5,843 nucleotides of DNA from Clostridia bacterium (GTDB lineage Bacteria; Bacillota; Clostridia; Oscillospirales; Acutalibacteraceae). Position numbers and translations under genes: made by a program. Shown here piece by piece: positions 1 through 5,183 of the stretch. Location: NCBI GenBank assembly GCA_900770255.1, contig CAAGJN010000075.1, positions 1 to 5,843 of the forward strand. Direction: 5' to 3'. The notes under the pieces were generated by a model. It was not told where the DNA came from. It ran no database searches and was given only the letters and a program-made list of their open reading frames with translations. The stretch's first letter is position 1; every line of letters starts with the position of its first letter.

Positions 1-286
1 CTCATTCGCAGAACTCCGCGCCTTGCTCTGAACAATTTTTCTCAGCCCTCGTCTGAGCGGCACTTTAGCTTGAGCGCGCCTGACTGCGGAAAAATCGCCT
101 ATAGCCGCGTTGCGGAAATCTGCGAATTTCGGTCACGTACCGTAAGTACGCTCCCTCATTCGCAGAACTCCGCGCCTTGCTCTGAACAATTTTTCTCAGC
201 CCTCGTCTGAGCGGCACTTTAGCTTGAGCGCGCCTGACTGCGGAAAAATCGCCCATAGCCGCGTTGCGGAAACCTGCGAATTTCGG
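1..286. repeat. Tandem non-coding repeat array, 154-bp period
   Basis: Positions 1-132 and 155-286 are the same sequence, differing at only two places by my reading (T100/C254 and T119/C273). The 22 bases between them (133-154) contain the hairpin tip CGTAC-CGTAA-GTACG. Each period consists of a right arm (1-45; 155-199), a spacer (46-81; 200-235) and a left arm (82-132; 236-286). The array is cut by the left window edge. It ends abruptly at 286, where the second left arm stops without its tip and right arm. No convincing gene lies inside: an open frame runs through on the minus strand but is only the repeat read in one frame. The same element recurs at 5683-5843, so this is an interspersed family and not only a local duplication. 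Confidence 0.9.
82..199. repeat. Palindromic interspersed element, complete copy 1
   Basis: This is a long imperfect inverted repeat. The left arm (84-140) begins CTGCGGAAAAAT and runs to GCGAAT and CGTAC. The right arm (146-199) is GTACG, then ATTCGCAG, ending in AATTTTTCTCAG. The reverse complement of the right arm aligns to the left arm at roughly 36 of 57 columns by eye. The best-paired parts are the tip (CGTAC, loop CGTAA, GTACG), the CTGCGAAT/ATTCGCAG block and the A5/T5 tract at the base. RNA or single-stranded DNA from it could fold into one long hairpin. The arms carry no transposase gene, so it could be a non-autonomous mobile element or a REP/BIME-like sequence. Which of these it is cannot be told from the sequence. 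Confidence 0.75.
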
Positions 287-417
287 CTGATACAACAGGG
301 GACGGTGAAGCTGTTGCAAAGAATTGCACAAGCACGCCGCAAGGGCAGGGCTTATCACGGATCATACACATATGATTTAAACATCAAACTTTTTTATTGA
401 TTATAGAGGTGAAAAAA
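287..417. other. Gap between repeat array and ffh, 5' leader of ffh
   Basis: This 131-bp stretch separates the repeat from the ffh start. The part next to ffh is AT-rich (362-417) and the part next to the repeat is mixed. I looked for a sigma-A promoter and found only weak pieces, such as TATGAT at 371-376 without a properly spaced -35. The ffh promoter is therefore either weak, further upstream, or inside or beyond the repeat. I see no remnant of ylxM, the gene often found just upstream of ffh in Firmicutes, and no RNA gene. Confidence 0.5.
405..411 (+). promoter_or_regulatory. Ribosome binding site deciding the TTG start of ffh
   Basis: AGAGGTG lies six A residues before a TTG at 418. From that TTG the protein reads (M)AFEGLSERL, the expected Ffh N-terminus. 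An in-frame GTG (409) falls inside this site, and an earlier in-frame TTG (397) has no comparable site, so 418 is the best start. Confidence 0.75.
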
Positions 418-1761
418 TTGGCATTTGAAGGTCTTTCCGAGCGCCTTGAAGCGGCGTTCAAACGTCTGAAGAGCAAGGGCAGTCTGAACGAGGCCGATGT
501 CCGCGCCGCAATGCGCGACGTGCGCATGGCTCTGCTCGAGGCGGACGTCAGCTACAAAGTCGCCAAGGATTTCACCGCCAAGGTCACCGAGAGAGCAATC
601 GGCGCGGACGTTATGGAGAGCCTGACTCCCGCGCAGATGGTCATAAAGATCGTCAACGAGGAGCTCATTGAGCTCATGGGCGGCACAAAGACCCGCCTCA
701 CTACCGCCGCCCACCCGCCGACAATAATCATGCTCTGCGGCCTTCAGGGCGCAGGTAAAACCACCCACTGTGCAAAGCTCGCACTGATGCTCAAAAACCG
801 GGGCAGCAGGCCGATGCTCGTCGCGTGCGATATCTACCGTCCCGCAGCTATCAAGCAGCTTCAGGTGCTCGGTGAAAAGGTAGGCGTGCCTGTATTTGAA
901 AAGGGCACACAGGATCCCGTTGAAACAGCCAAACAGGCGGTCGCGCTTGCAAAGGACGAGGGCAACGATTATGTCCTCATCGATACCGCAGGCCGCTTGC
1001 ATATAGACGAGCAGCTCATGGATGAGCTCAAGCGCATCAAATCCGAGGTGCATCCACACGAGATACTCCTTGTTGTCGACGCGATGACCGGTCAGGATGC
1101 CGTCAACGTTGCTTCGACCTTTAACGAGACGCTGGGCATCGACGGACTCATCCTCACAAAGCTCGACGGCGACACCAGAGGCGGCGCGGCGCTCTCGGCC
1201 CGCGCGGTCACGGGCAAGCCGATAAAGTTTGTCGGCGTCGGCGAAAAGCTCGGCGATCTTGACACCTTCCACCCCGACCGCATGGCATCGAGAATACTCG
1301 GCATGGGCGATGTGCTCTCGCTTATCGAAAAGGCGGAGACCGCAATTGACGAGAAGAAGGCTGCCGAGCTCGAGGAGAAGATCAGGAAGAACAAGTTCGA
1401 TCTCAACGACCTGCTCGATCAGATTACCCAGCTTCGCAAGATGGGCTCTATTCAGGACACTCTGGCTATGATCCCGGGCATGGGCAAGAAGATGCAGGAT
1501 GTCGATGTTGACGAAAAGCAGTTTGACCGTCTCCAGGCGCTCATATACTCGATGACTCCGAAGGAGCGCGAGAATCCCGAGATTATCAATCCCTCCCGAA
1601 AGAGAAGGATAGCGGCCGGCAGCGGCCAGAAGGTCGAGGACGTCAACAGGCTTCTCAATCAGCACAAGCAGATGCAGAAGCTCTTCAAGCAGTTTAACGG
1701 CAGGGGCTCAAAGAAAAAGATGCGCCGTATGGGCTTGGATCCGAGCAAGCTAGGAATGTAA
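418..1761 (+). CDS. ffh: Signal recognition particle protein Ffh (SRP54 GTPase)
   Basis: Ffh binds the 4.5S/scRNA to form the signal recognition particle. It captures signal sequences on the ribosome and, with its receptor FtsY, delivers nascent chains to the membrane. The 447-aa product has the normal family length. The N domain (about 1-90) begins AFEGLSERL. The G domain shows the P-loop GLQGAGKTT (108-116), DIYRPAAIKQL (138-148), DTAGR (189-193), TKLDGDTRGGAA (247-258) and GVGE (273-276), then FHPDRMASRILGMGD (284-298). The methionine-rich M domain (about 299-447) contains the RNA-binding SRKRRIAAGSG (393-403). The start is a TTG chosen from the ribosome binding site and the family N-terminus. 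It is the first gene of a block with rpsP, khpA, rimM and trmD; an 82-bp AT-rich gap separates it from rpsP. A long open frame on the opposite strand is a shadow. Confidence 0.97.
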   Translation: MAFEGLSERLEAAFKRLKSKGSLNEADVRAAMRDVRMALLEADVSYKVAKDFTAKVTERAIGADVMESLTPAQMVIKIVNEELIELMGGTKTRLTTAAHPPTIIMLCGLQGAGKTTHCAKLALMLKNRGSRPMLVACDIYRPAAIKQLQVLGEKVGVPVFEKGTQDPVETAKQAVALAKDEGNDYVLIDTAGRLHIDEQLMDELKRIKSEVHPHEILLVVDAMTGQDAVNVASTFNETLGIDGLILTKLDGDTRGGAALSARAVTGKPIKFVGVGEKLGDLDTFHPDRMASRILGMGDVLSLIEKAETAIDEKKAAELEEKIRKNKFDLNDLLDQITQLRKMGSIQDTLAMIPGMGKKMQDVDVDEKQFDRLQALIYSMTPKERENPEIINPSRKRRIAAGSGQKVEDVNRLLNQHKQMQKLFKQFNGRGSKKKMRRMGLDPSKLGM

Positions 1762-1843
1762 TTCGGATGTTATCCTATAGGCTTATCCCTTAGGGTTTAC
1801 ATTATATATTTAATTTGTATTATTTTCTGGAGGTACACTAATC

Positions 1844-2089
1844 ATGGCAGTTAAAATCAGGCTTCGCCGCATGGGCGCAAAGAAGAATCCCTTCTACAGA
1901 ATTGTTGTTGCAGATTCGAGATATCCCCGTGACGGCAGATTCATCGAAGAGATCGGCACCTATGATCCGCTCAAGACTCCTGCCGACGTAAAGATTGACG
2001 CTGAAAAGGCAAAGCAGTGGATCGCTAACGGCGCTCAGCCTACCGATACCGTTAAGGATATTCTCAAGAAGAACGGCGTTATCGACTGA
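1844..2089 (+). CDS. rpsP: 30S ribosomal protein S16
   Basis: S16 is an early-assembling structural protein of the small ribosomal subunit that binds 16S rRNA. The 81-aa product has the usual length and the family start AVKIRLRRMGAKKNPFYRIVVADSR, with the further pattern RDGRFIEEIGTYDP at about 29-42. The ATG is preceded by a strong TGGAGGT site (1828-1834). The upstream gap (1762-1843) is AT-rich, with weak promoter-like pieces such as TATATT at 1805-1810, so an extra internal promoter is possible but not shown. The gene sits in its standard Firmicutes position between ffh and the KH-domain gene. The hairpin that follows (2094-2155) could reduce read-through into the downstream genes, which would suit a ribosomal protein needed in larger amounts than RimM or TrmD. 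Confidence 0.97.
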   Translation: MAVKIRLRRMGAKKNPFYRIVVADSRYPRDGRFIEEIGTYDPLKTPADVKIDAEKAKQWIANGAQPTDTVKDILKKNGVID

Positions 2090-2093
2090 TAAG

Positions 2094-2155
2094 CCGCAAG
2101 GCTGTCCGATAATGTAAAACACGGCTCTCGGCAGTCTGCGGGGAGTTTTGTTTTT
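2094..2155 (+). terminator. Candidate leaky terminator/attenuator between rpsP and khpA
   Basis: CCGCA (2094-2098) pairs with TGCGG (2137-2141). The stem continues past a bulged A as G2100-C2136, G2101-U2135 and CTG (2102-2104) with CAG (2132-2134). An inner CCG (2106-2108) can pair with CGG (2122-2124). The downstream strand is followed by GGAGTTTTGTTTTTG. The stem is imperfect and the T-tract is interrupted and shifted by a few bases, so partial termination is more likely than a full stop, especially as three operon genes follow. It could also be an RNA-processing site. Confidence 0.45.
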
Positions 2156-2176
2156 GTATGAAAGGAACATCTATAA

Positions 2177-2410
2177 ATGAAGGATCTACTTATATCCATT
2201 GCTCAGGGTCTTGTAGAAGATCCCGATTCAGTCACAGTTACGGTTGACGAGCCCGATGAGGAGGGCGTTATCGTTTATCATCTGTATGTCAGCGAGAACG
2301 ATATGGGCCGCGTCATTGGTAAGCAGGGCAGAATAGCGAAGGCTATCCGTACTGTTATGCGCGCAGCCGCTACCCGCAACAACGAGAAGGTTGCGGTTGA
2401 GATCGACTGA
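2177..2410 (+). CDS. khpA: KH-domain RNA-binding protein KhpA (YlqC family)
   Basis: The 77-aa product is a small single KH-domain protein of the YlqC/KhpA family. In other Firmicutes KhpA pairs with KhpB (Jag/EloR), binds many RNAs and influences cell elongation and division. The N-terminal helix (MKDLLISIAQGLVEDPD) and a beta-hairpin are followed by the KH signature GRVIGKQGR at 44-52, whose GxxG loop is GKQG (48-51), and the following helix IAKAIRTVMRAAA. Its place between rpsP and rimM is the conserved Firmicutes position. AAAGGAA (2161-2167) is the likely ribosome binding site. The TGA stop shares its last base with the rimM ATG, so translation of the two is probably coupled. In Bacillus subtilis a further gene, ylqD, lies between this gene and rimM; here it is absent. 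Confidence 0.93.
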   Translation: MKDLLISIAQGLVEDPDSVTVTVDEPDEEGVIVYHLYVSENDMGRVIGKQGRIAKAIRTVMRAAATRNNEKVAVEID

Positions 2411-2928
2411 TGCTGAAGGACTATCTTGAGATAGGGCAGATAGTGGGCACTCACGGCGTGCGCGGGGAATTGCGCGTCCAGCCGTGGTGCGACTCGCCCG
2501 AGTTCTTCAAAAAGTTTAAAACGCTCTATTACGACGCACACGGTGAAAAAAGCGTGGGCGTTGTTTGCGCTCGCGCCCACGGTAATATTGTGCTGCTGCG
2601 CCTTGAGGGCTGCGACTCAGTTGAGCAGGCATCCGCGATGCGCGGCAGGGTGCTGTTCATGCGCCGCAGCGACGCGCGGCTTAAAAAGGGCGACTGGTTT
2701 ATTGCCGAGCTCATCGACTGCCGCGTTGAGGACGCCGTCACCGGCAAGGTGTACGGGACTGTCACTGATGTCAGTCAGACTGGTGCGAACGATGTTTGGC
2801 ACATAACCGACGAGAGCGGCGAAGAGCATCTGATTCCCGCAATTCCCGATGTTGTGAAGGACGTTGATGTTGAGAGCGGCGTCGTTAAAATAACACCGCT
2901 GAAAGGGCTGTTTTCGGATGAGAATTGA
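2410..2928 (+). CDS. rimM: Ribosome maturation factor RimM
   Basis: RimM is an assembly factor for the 30S subunit that acts on the head region of 16S rRNA. The 172-aa product has the normal length and two-domain form. The N-terminal RimM beta-barrel has IGQIVGTHGVRGELRV at 8-23. The C-terminal PRC-barrel domain runs from about 94 (GDWFIAELIDCRV) through GANDVWHI (125-132) and HLIPAIPDVVKDVD (140-153) to KGLF near the end. Its start overlaps the khpA stop in a TGATG arrangement with no strong ribosome binding site of its own, which points to coupled translation. Its own end overlaps the trmD start by 11 nt. Pairing with trmD is a widespread bacterial arrangement. Confidence 0.95.
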   Translation: MLKDYLEIGQIVGTHGVRGELRVQPWCDSPEFFKKFKTLYYDAHGEKSVGVVCARAHGNIVLLRLEGCDSVEQASAMRGRVLFMRRSDARLKKGDWFIAELIDCRVEDAVTGKVYGTVTDVSQTGANDVWHITDESGEEHLIPAIPDVVKDVDVESGVVKITPLKGLFSDEN

Positions 2929-3664
2929 TATTCTTACCCTTTTTCCCGAGATGTGCTGTGAGGTACTTCGAGAGAGCGTGATCGGCAGGGCGCGCGAGCG
3001 CGGCTGTGTTGAAATAAACTGCCGCAATATCCGCGACTATACGCTCGATAAGCACAACCGCGTTGACGATTCGCCCTACGGAGGCGGCACCGGCATGATC
3101 ATGCAGGTGCAGCCGATATATGACTGCTATGAGTCGCTGTGCAGAGACACCGGAGTGCGCCCACACCTTATATATATGACTCCGCAGGGGAAGACGCTGA
3201 CTCAAAAGCGCGTTGTCGAGCTGTCAAAGCTTGATAATATTGCCCTGCTCTGCGGACACTATGAGGGGATAGACGAGCGCGTTATAGAGGAGATAGTCGA
3301 CGAGGAGATCTCGATAGGCGATTTTGTTGTCACCGGCGGCGAGCTGCCGGCGCTCATGCTCGCGGACGCCGTGGCGCGTATGCTGCCGGGCGTGCTTGCC
3401 AACGAGGACGCCTTTGAGCTCGAGAGTCATTTTTCATCCCTGCTTGAATATCCGCAGTATACAAGACCTGTCGAATGGCATGGCAAGGAAGTGCCGCCCG
3501 TTCTGCTTTCGGGTCACCATGCGAACATTGAAAAATGGCGCAGGCAGCAGAGCCTCGAACGTACTCTGCGCCGCAGACCTGATATGCTTGAAAATGCGGA
3601 GCTTGACAAAAAAGACATAGCTTTTTTGGAGTCACTCGGCGTTTCTGACGGTCAAAAACGGTAA
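2918..3664 (+). CDS. trmD: tRNA (guanine-N1-)-methyltransferase TrmD
   Basis: TrmD methylates N1 of G37 next to the anticodon using S-adenosylmethionine, preventing +1 frameshifting. The 248-aa product has the normal length and a SPOUT-class knot fold. Visible motifs are MRIDILTLFPEM at the start, DDSPYGGGTGM (50-60), YMTPQGKTL (86-94), CGHYEGIDERV (112-122), SIGDFVVTGGELPA (132-145), Arg154, LLEYPQYTRP (175-184), and LLSGHH with an IEKWRR pattern towards the end. The position equivalent to the catalytic Asp169 of the proteobacterial enzymes is Glu169 here (ESHFSSLLEYP). I believe similar ESH sequences occur in other clostridial TrmDs, so this need not mean loss of activity. The ATG lies within rimM, with AAAGGG at 2902-2907 as ribosome binding site. 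The usual next gene rplS is not present downstream. I see no clear terminator after the stop. Confidence 0.97.
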   Translation: MRIDILTLFPEMCCEVLRESVIGRARERGCVEINCRNIRDYTLDKHNRVDDSPYGGGTGMIMQVQPIYDCYESLCRDTGVRPHLIYMTPQGKTLTQKRVVELSKLDNIALLCGHYEGIDERVIEEIVDEEISIGDFVVTGGELPALMLADAVARMLPGVLANEDAFELESHFSSLLEYPQYTRPVEWHGKEVPPVLLSGHHANIEKWRRQQSLERTLRRRPDMLENAELDKKDIAFLESLGVSDGQKR

Positions 3665-3800
3665 AAGTTAAATGTGCAACCTGCATTAAAAGGCCGCACT
3701 ATGTATGGTCAAAATACACAACAAATCCCCCGCTTGAAAAATCAACTTTGGAACAGGCAACGAATTATTGATTTTGAGCCCGAAAGTCGCGAGTAAATCA

Positions 3801-3828
3801 TTGACGGGGACAAGTTTTATGATATAAT
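3801..3828 (+). promoter_or_regulatory. Sigma-A promoter of ptsH with extended -10
   Basis: The -35 is TTGACG (3801-3806) and the -10 is TATAAT (3823-3828), separated by 16 bases. TGA just before the -10 (3820-3822) makes the extended TGn motif. Transcription should start near 3835, leaving a leader of about 45 nt before the ptsH ATG. I saw no catabolite-responsive (cre) operator near it. Confidence 0.8.
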
Positions 3829-3879
3829 ATATAAACGGTAGAAATTAAATTTGAATTTGTGTGTGGGAGATTATATATC

Positions 3880-4143
3880 ATGTATGTTAAAGATGTAATG
3901 GTCCAGAATCAGGTAGGACTTCATGCCCGTCCGGCGACGTTCTTTATTCAGAAGGCAAACGAATTCAAGTCATCCATCTGGGTTGAAAAGGATGAGCGCA
4001 GAGTTAATGCGAAGAGCCTTCTCGGCGTGCTTTCTCTCGGCATTATGGGCAATACTCAGATCCGTATCATTGCGGGCGGCCCCGACGAGGAGCAGGCTGT
4101 TGATGAGCTCGTCAAGCTTGTTGAGTCCGGCTTCGCCGAGTAA
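3880..4143 (+). CDS. ptsH: Phosphocarrier protein HPr
   Basis: HPr carries phosphate from enzyme I to sugar-specific enzyme II proteins of the phosphotransferase system. In Firmicutes it also signals carbon status when phosphorylated by HPr kinase. With the ATG at 3880 the product is 87 aa, the standard size. His15 (phosphorylated by enzyme I) lies in VGLHARPA, and Ser46 (target of HPr kinase) in NAKSLLGVLSLGI. Having His15 rules out the Crh paralogue, which lacks it. A longer in-frame GTG start at 3859 is unlikely: 3880 has GGGAG (3865-3869) ten bases upstream and gives the family N-terminus and numbering. The gene is a single-gene unit with its own promoter and a strong terminator. ptsI does not follow it, so enzyme I must be elsewhere or absent. 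In that case HPr could act mainly in regulation, but this cannot be judged from this window. Confidence 0.95.
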   Translation: MYVKDVMVQNQVGLHARPATFFIQKANEFKSSIWVEKDERRVNAKSLLGVLSLGIMGNTQIRIIAGGPDEEQAVDELVKLVESGFAE

Positions 4144-4159
4144 TCGAAATACAGATATC

Positions 4160-4190
4160 AAGCAGGCTTTGAAGCCTGCTTTTTTTCTTT
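4160..4190 (+). terminator. Intrinsic terminator of ptsH
   Basis: A perfect inverted repeat AGCAGGCTT (4161-4169) / AAGCCTGCT (4172-4180) is followed by an unbroken T run (4180-4186) and then CTTT. In RNA the stem would be 8 bp with a 4-base loop. It begins 16 bases after the ptsH stop and isolates ptsH from the next gene. Confidence 0.93.
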
Positions 4191-4202
4191 GCCCGTGTGT
4201 AA

Positions 4203-4231
4203 TTATCATCCGTGCTGTTTTGGCATATAAT
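4203..4231 (+). promoter_or_regulatory. Likely promoter of the 258-aa protein gene
   Basis: A perfect -10 TATAAT (4226-4231) has TTATCA (4203-4208) 17 bases upstream, matching four of six bases of the -35 consensus. The start would be near 4238, giving a leader of about 75 nt. It lies just behind the ptsH terminator, where a new promoter would be expected. Confidence 0.6.
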
Positions 4232-4313
4232 AGCATGAACGCTCTGCACGGCGCGGACTTATGAACCGGCTCGTGCTGCAGATAGGCTATTACGCGAACA
4301 GGGGGCGAGAGAT

Positions 4314-5090
4314 ATGTTTGCGGTTTTGGTGATCGACAGGGACGCGAACTTTATAAAGCGGCGCAGACTTTTCAGGACGCCGCAGGTGCGCGACGTGCGC
4401 GTGTATGGCGGTCTGCCGTTCCGCGCTGTCACGACTGCTCTCAGACATTCCGATATAGACCGCGCGGCGGTCTCGCAGGCCGCCGGAAGATGTGCGGGCT
4501 GTATGCTTTTGCCAAGCGGCATAGAGCAGGGCGGAGGCATAGCCGAGCCCGATCTCTCGGATTATTCGAGACTTCTGTTTTTTAACACGGCCTGCGACGT
4601 CCTGCGCGAGGCTCTCGGCTGCGGTCTGCGCGGCAGACTTTGCATATCGGACAGGACTGCTTCGGCGGCCGGGAGGCTGAGTCTCGCCGTGCCGATCGTC
4701 TCGGATATACGTATTGTTACCGACTGCCCGAAGGCATATGAGAGTGCTGCCGAGCGTGCTATGGAGGAATTCGGCGCGTCTGTTGTGGTCGCGGATGAGC
4801 CTGCGCAAAGCGATATTCTGATAGATCTCGATTCACCCAATGGCTCGGGCGAGCTGACGCTGCGCTCGGGCAGCATCACAGCTTCGGGCATCAATCTGCC
4901 AAGCGCTTATATGCGTCTGATGCCTCAGGGAACCGATGCGCTGAAATTCGCCGCCGCGCTCTACGAAATAAGCCGCATATATTCGCTTGCAAATCTGCGT
5001 TTTGAGAAGCTGTTTTATCATGGATCAAGCATCACCGAAGAACAGGCTTCTCAGCTTGTACGGGATGTGACGCAGCTTCAAAGCTATTGA
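4314..5090 (+). CDS. Uncharacterised 258-aa protein, alpha/beta with Rossmann-like C-terminal half
   Basis: I cannot assign this protein to a named family. It has no signal peptide or membrane segment, so it is probably cytoplasmic. The N-terminal part (1-60) begins with a hydrophobic strand (FAVLVID), has an arginine patch (KRRRLFR, 15-21) and a GGLP turn (32-35). A CAGC pair of cysteines lies at 60-63. From about 105, alternating short strands and helices read RLCISD (108-113), IRIVTD (132-137), a helix YESAAERAMEEFGA (142-155), SVVVAD (156-161) and DILIDLD (167-173). This suggests a nucleotide-binding-like fold, but no GxGxxG loop or catalytic motif is visible. The C-terminus has SGINLPSAYMRLMPQGTDALKFAAALYEI (residues 191-219, split here as SGINLPSAYMRLMPQG and TDALKFAAALYEI) and a helical tail. 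The ATG is the only usual start codon after the in-frame stop at 4236-4238, with AGGGGGCG (4300-4307) as ribosome binding site. Codon use resembles the neighbours, so recent transfer is not indicated. The greA promoter overlaps its stop codon. Confidence 0.85.
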   Translation: MFAVLVIDRDANFIKRRRLFRTPQVRDVRVYGGLPFRAVTTALRHSDIDRAAVSQAAGRCAGCMLLPSGIEQGGGIAEPDLSDYSRLLFFNTACDVLREALGCGLRGRLCISDRTASAAGRLSLAVPIVSDIRIVTDCPKAYESAAERAMEEFGASVVVADEPAQSDILIDLDSPNGSGELTLRSGSITASGINLPSAYMRLMPQGTDALKFAAALYEISRIYSLANLRFEKLFYHGSSITEEQASQLVRDVTQLQSY

Positions 5091-5115
5091 CAATCGGCGG
5101 CAAAATGAATATAAT
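5087..5115 (+). promoter_or_regulatory. Perfect-consensus sigma-A promoter of greA
   Basis: TTGACA (5087-5092) and TATAAT (5110-5115) are both exact consensus hexamers at the optimal 17-base spacing. The -35 includes the TGA stop (5088-5090) of the preceding gene. Transcription should begin near 5122, giving an AT-rich leader of about 60 nt before greA. It implies strong constitutive expression. Confidence 0.88.
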
Positions 5116-5183
5116 AACAATATTATGGATAAGTGCCTTAATAGGCCTCCGTGTATTATTTTTTTAAAATTTAAGGAAAAAGG

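Noticed and set aside
1..286. CRISPR array
   Set aside because: The period is 154 bp with near-identical sequence throughout. There are no short repeats with unique spacers and no cas genes.
65..358. Minus-strand open frame of 97 aa at the left edge, and its partner at 5561-5764
   Set aside because: Both are the non-coding repeat read in one frame; the shared peptide comes from repeat DNA, and the right one also runs into greA antisense.
371..376. TATGAT as the -10 of an ffh promoter
   Set aside because: There is no acceptable -35 at 16-18 bases upstream; the best candidate TTATCA (352-357) is only 13 bases away.
394..1665. Minus-strand open frame of 423 aa opposite ffh
   Set aside because: It lies fully opposite a certain ffh gene, matches no family I know, and has no ribosome binding site or independent context. 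Such shadows are common opposite GC-rich genes.
3665..3800. Terminator directly after trmD
   Set aside because: A small imperfect stem around 3671-3687 has no following T run. No intrinsic terminator could be supported.
3859..3879. Longer HPr starting at GTG 3859
   Set aside because: The extension does not fit the HPr family, and the ribosome binding site GGGAG would fall inside the coding region; ATG 3880 restores His15 and Ser46 numbering.
4261..4332. Short open frame (23 codons) upstream of and overlapping the 258-aa gene start
   Set aside because: It has no good ribosome binding site and no regulatory-peptide pattern; it is likely chance, though it could be tested as a leader peptide.
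5122..5183. Riboswitch or attenuator in the greA leader
   Set aside because: Only a weak AT hairpin (5139-5158) before a T run is visible; it is too weak to support a regulatory call.
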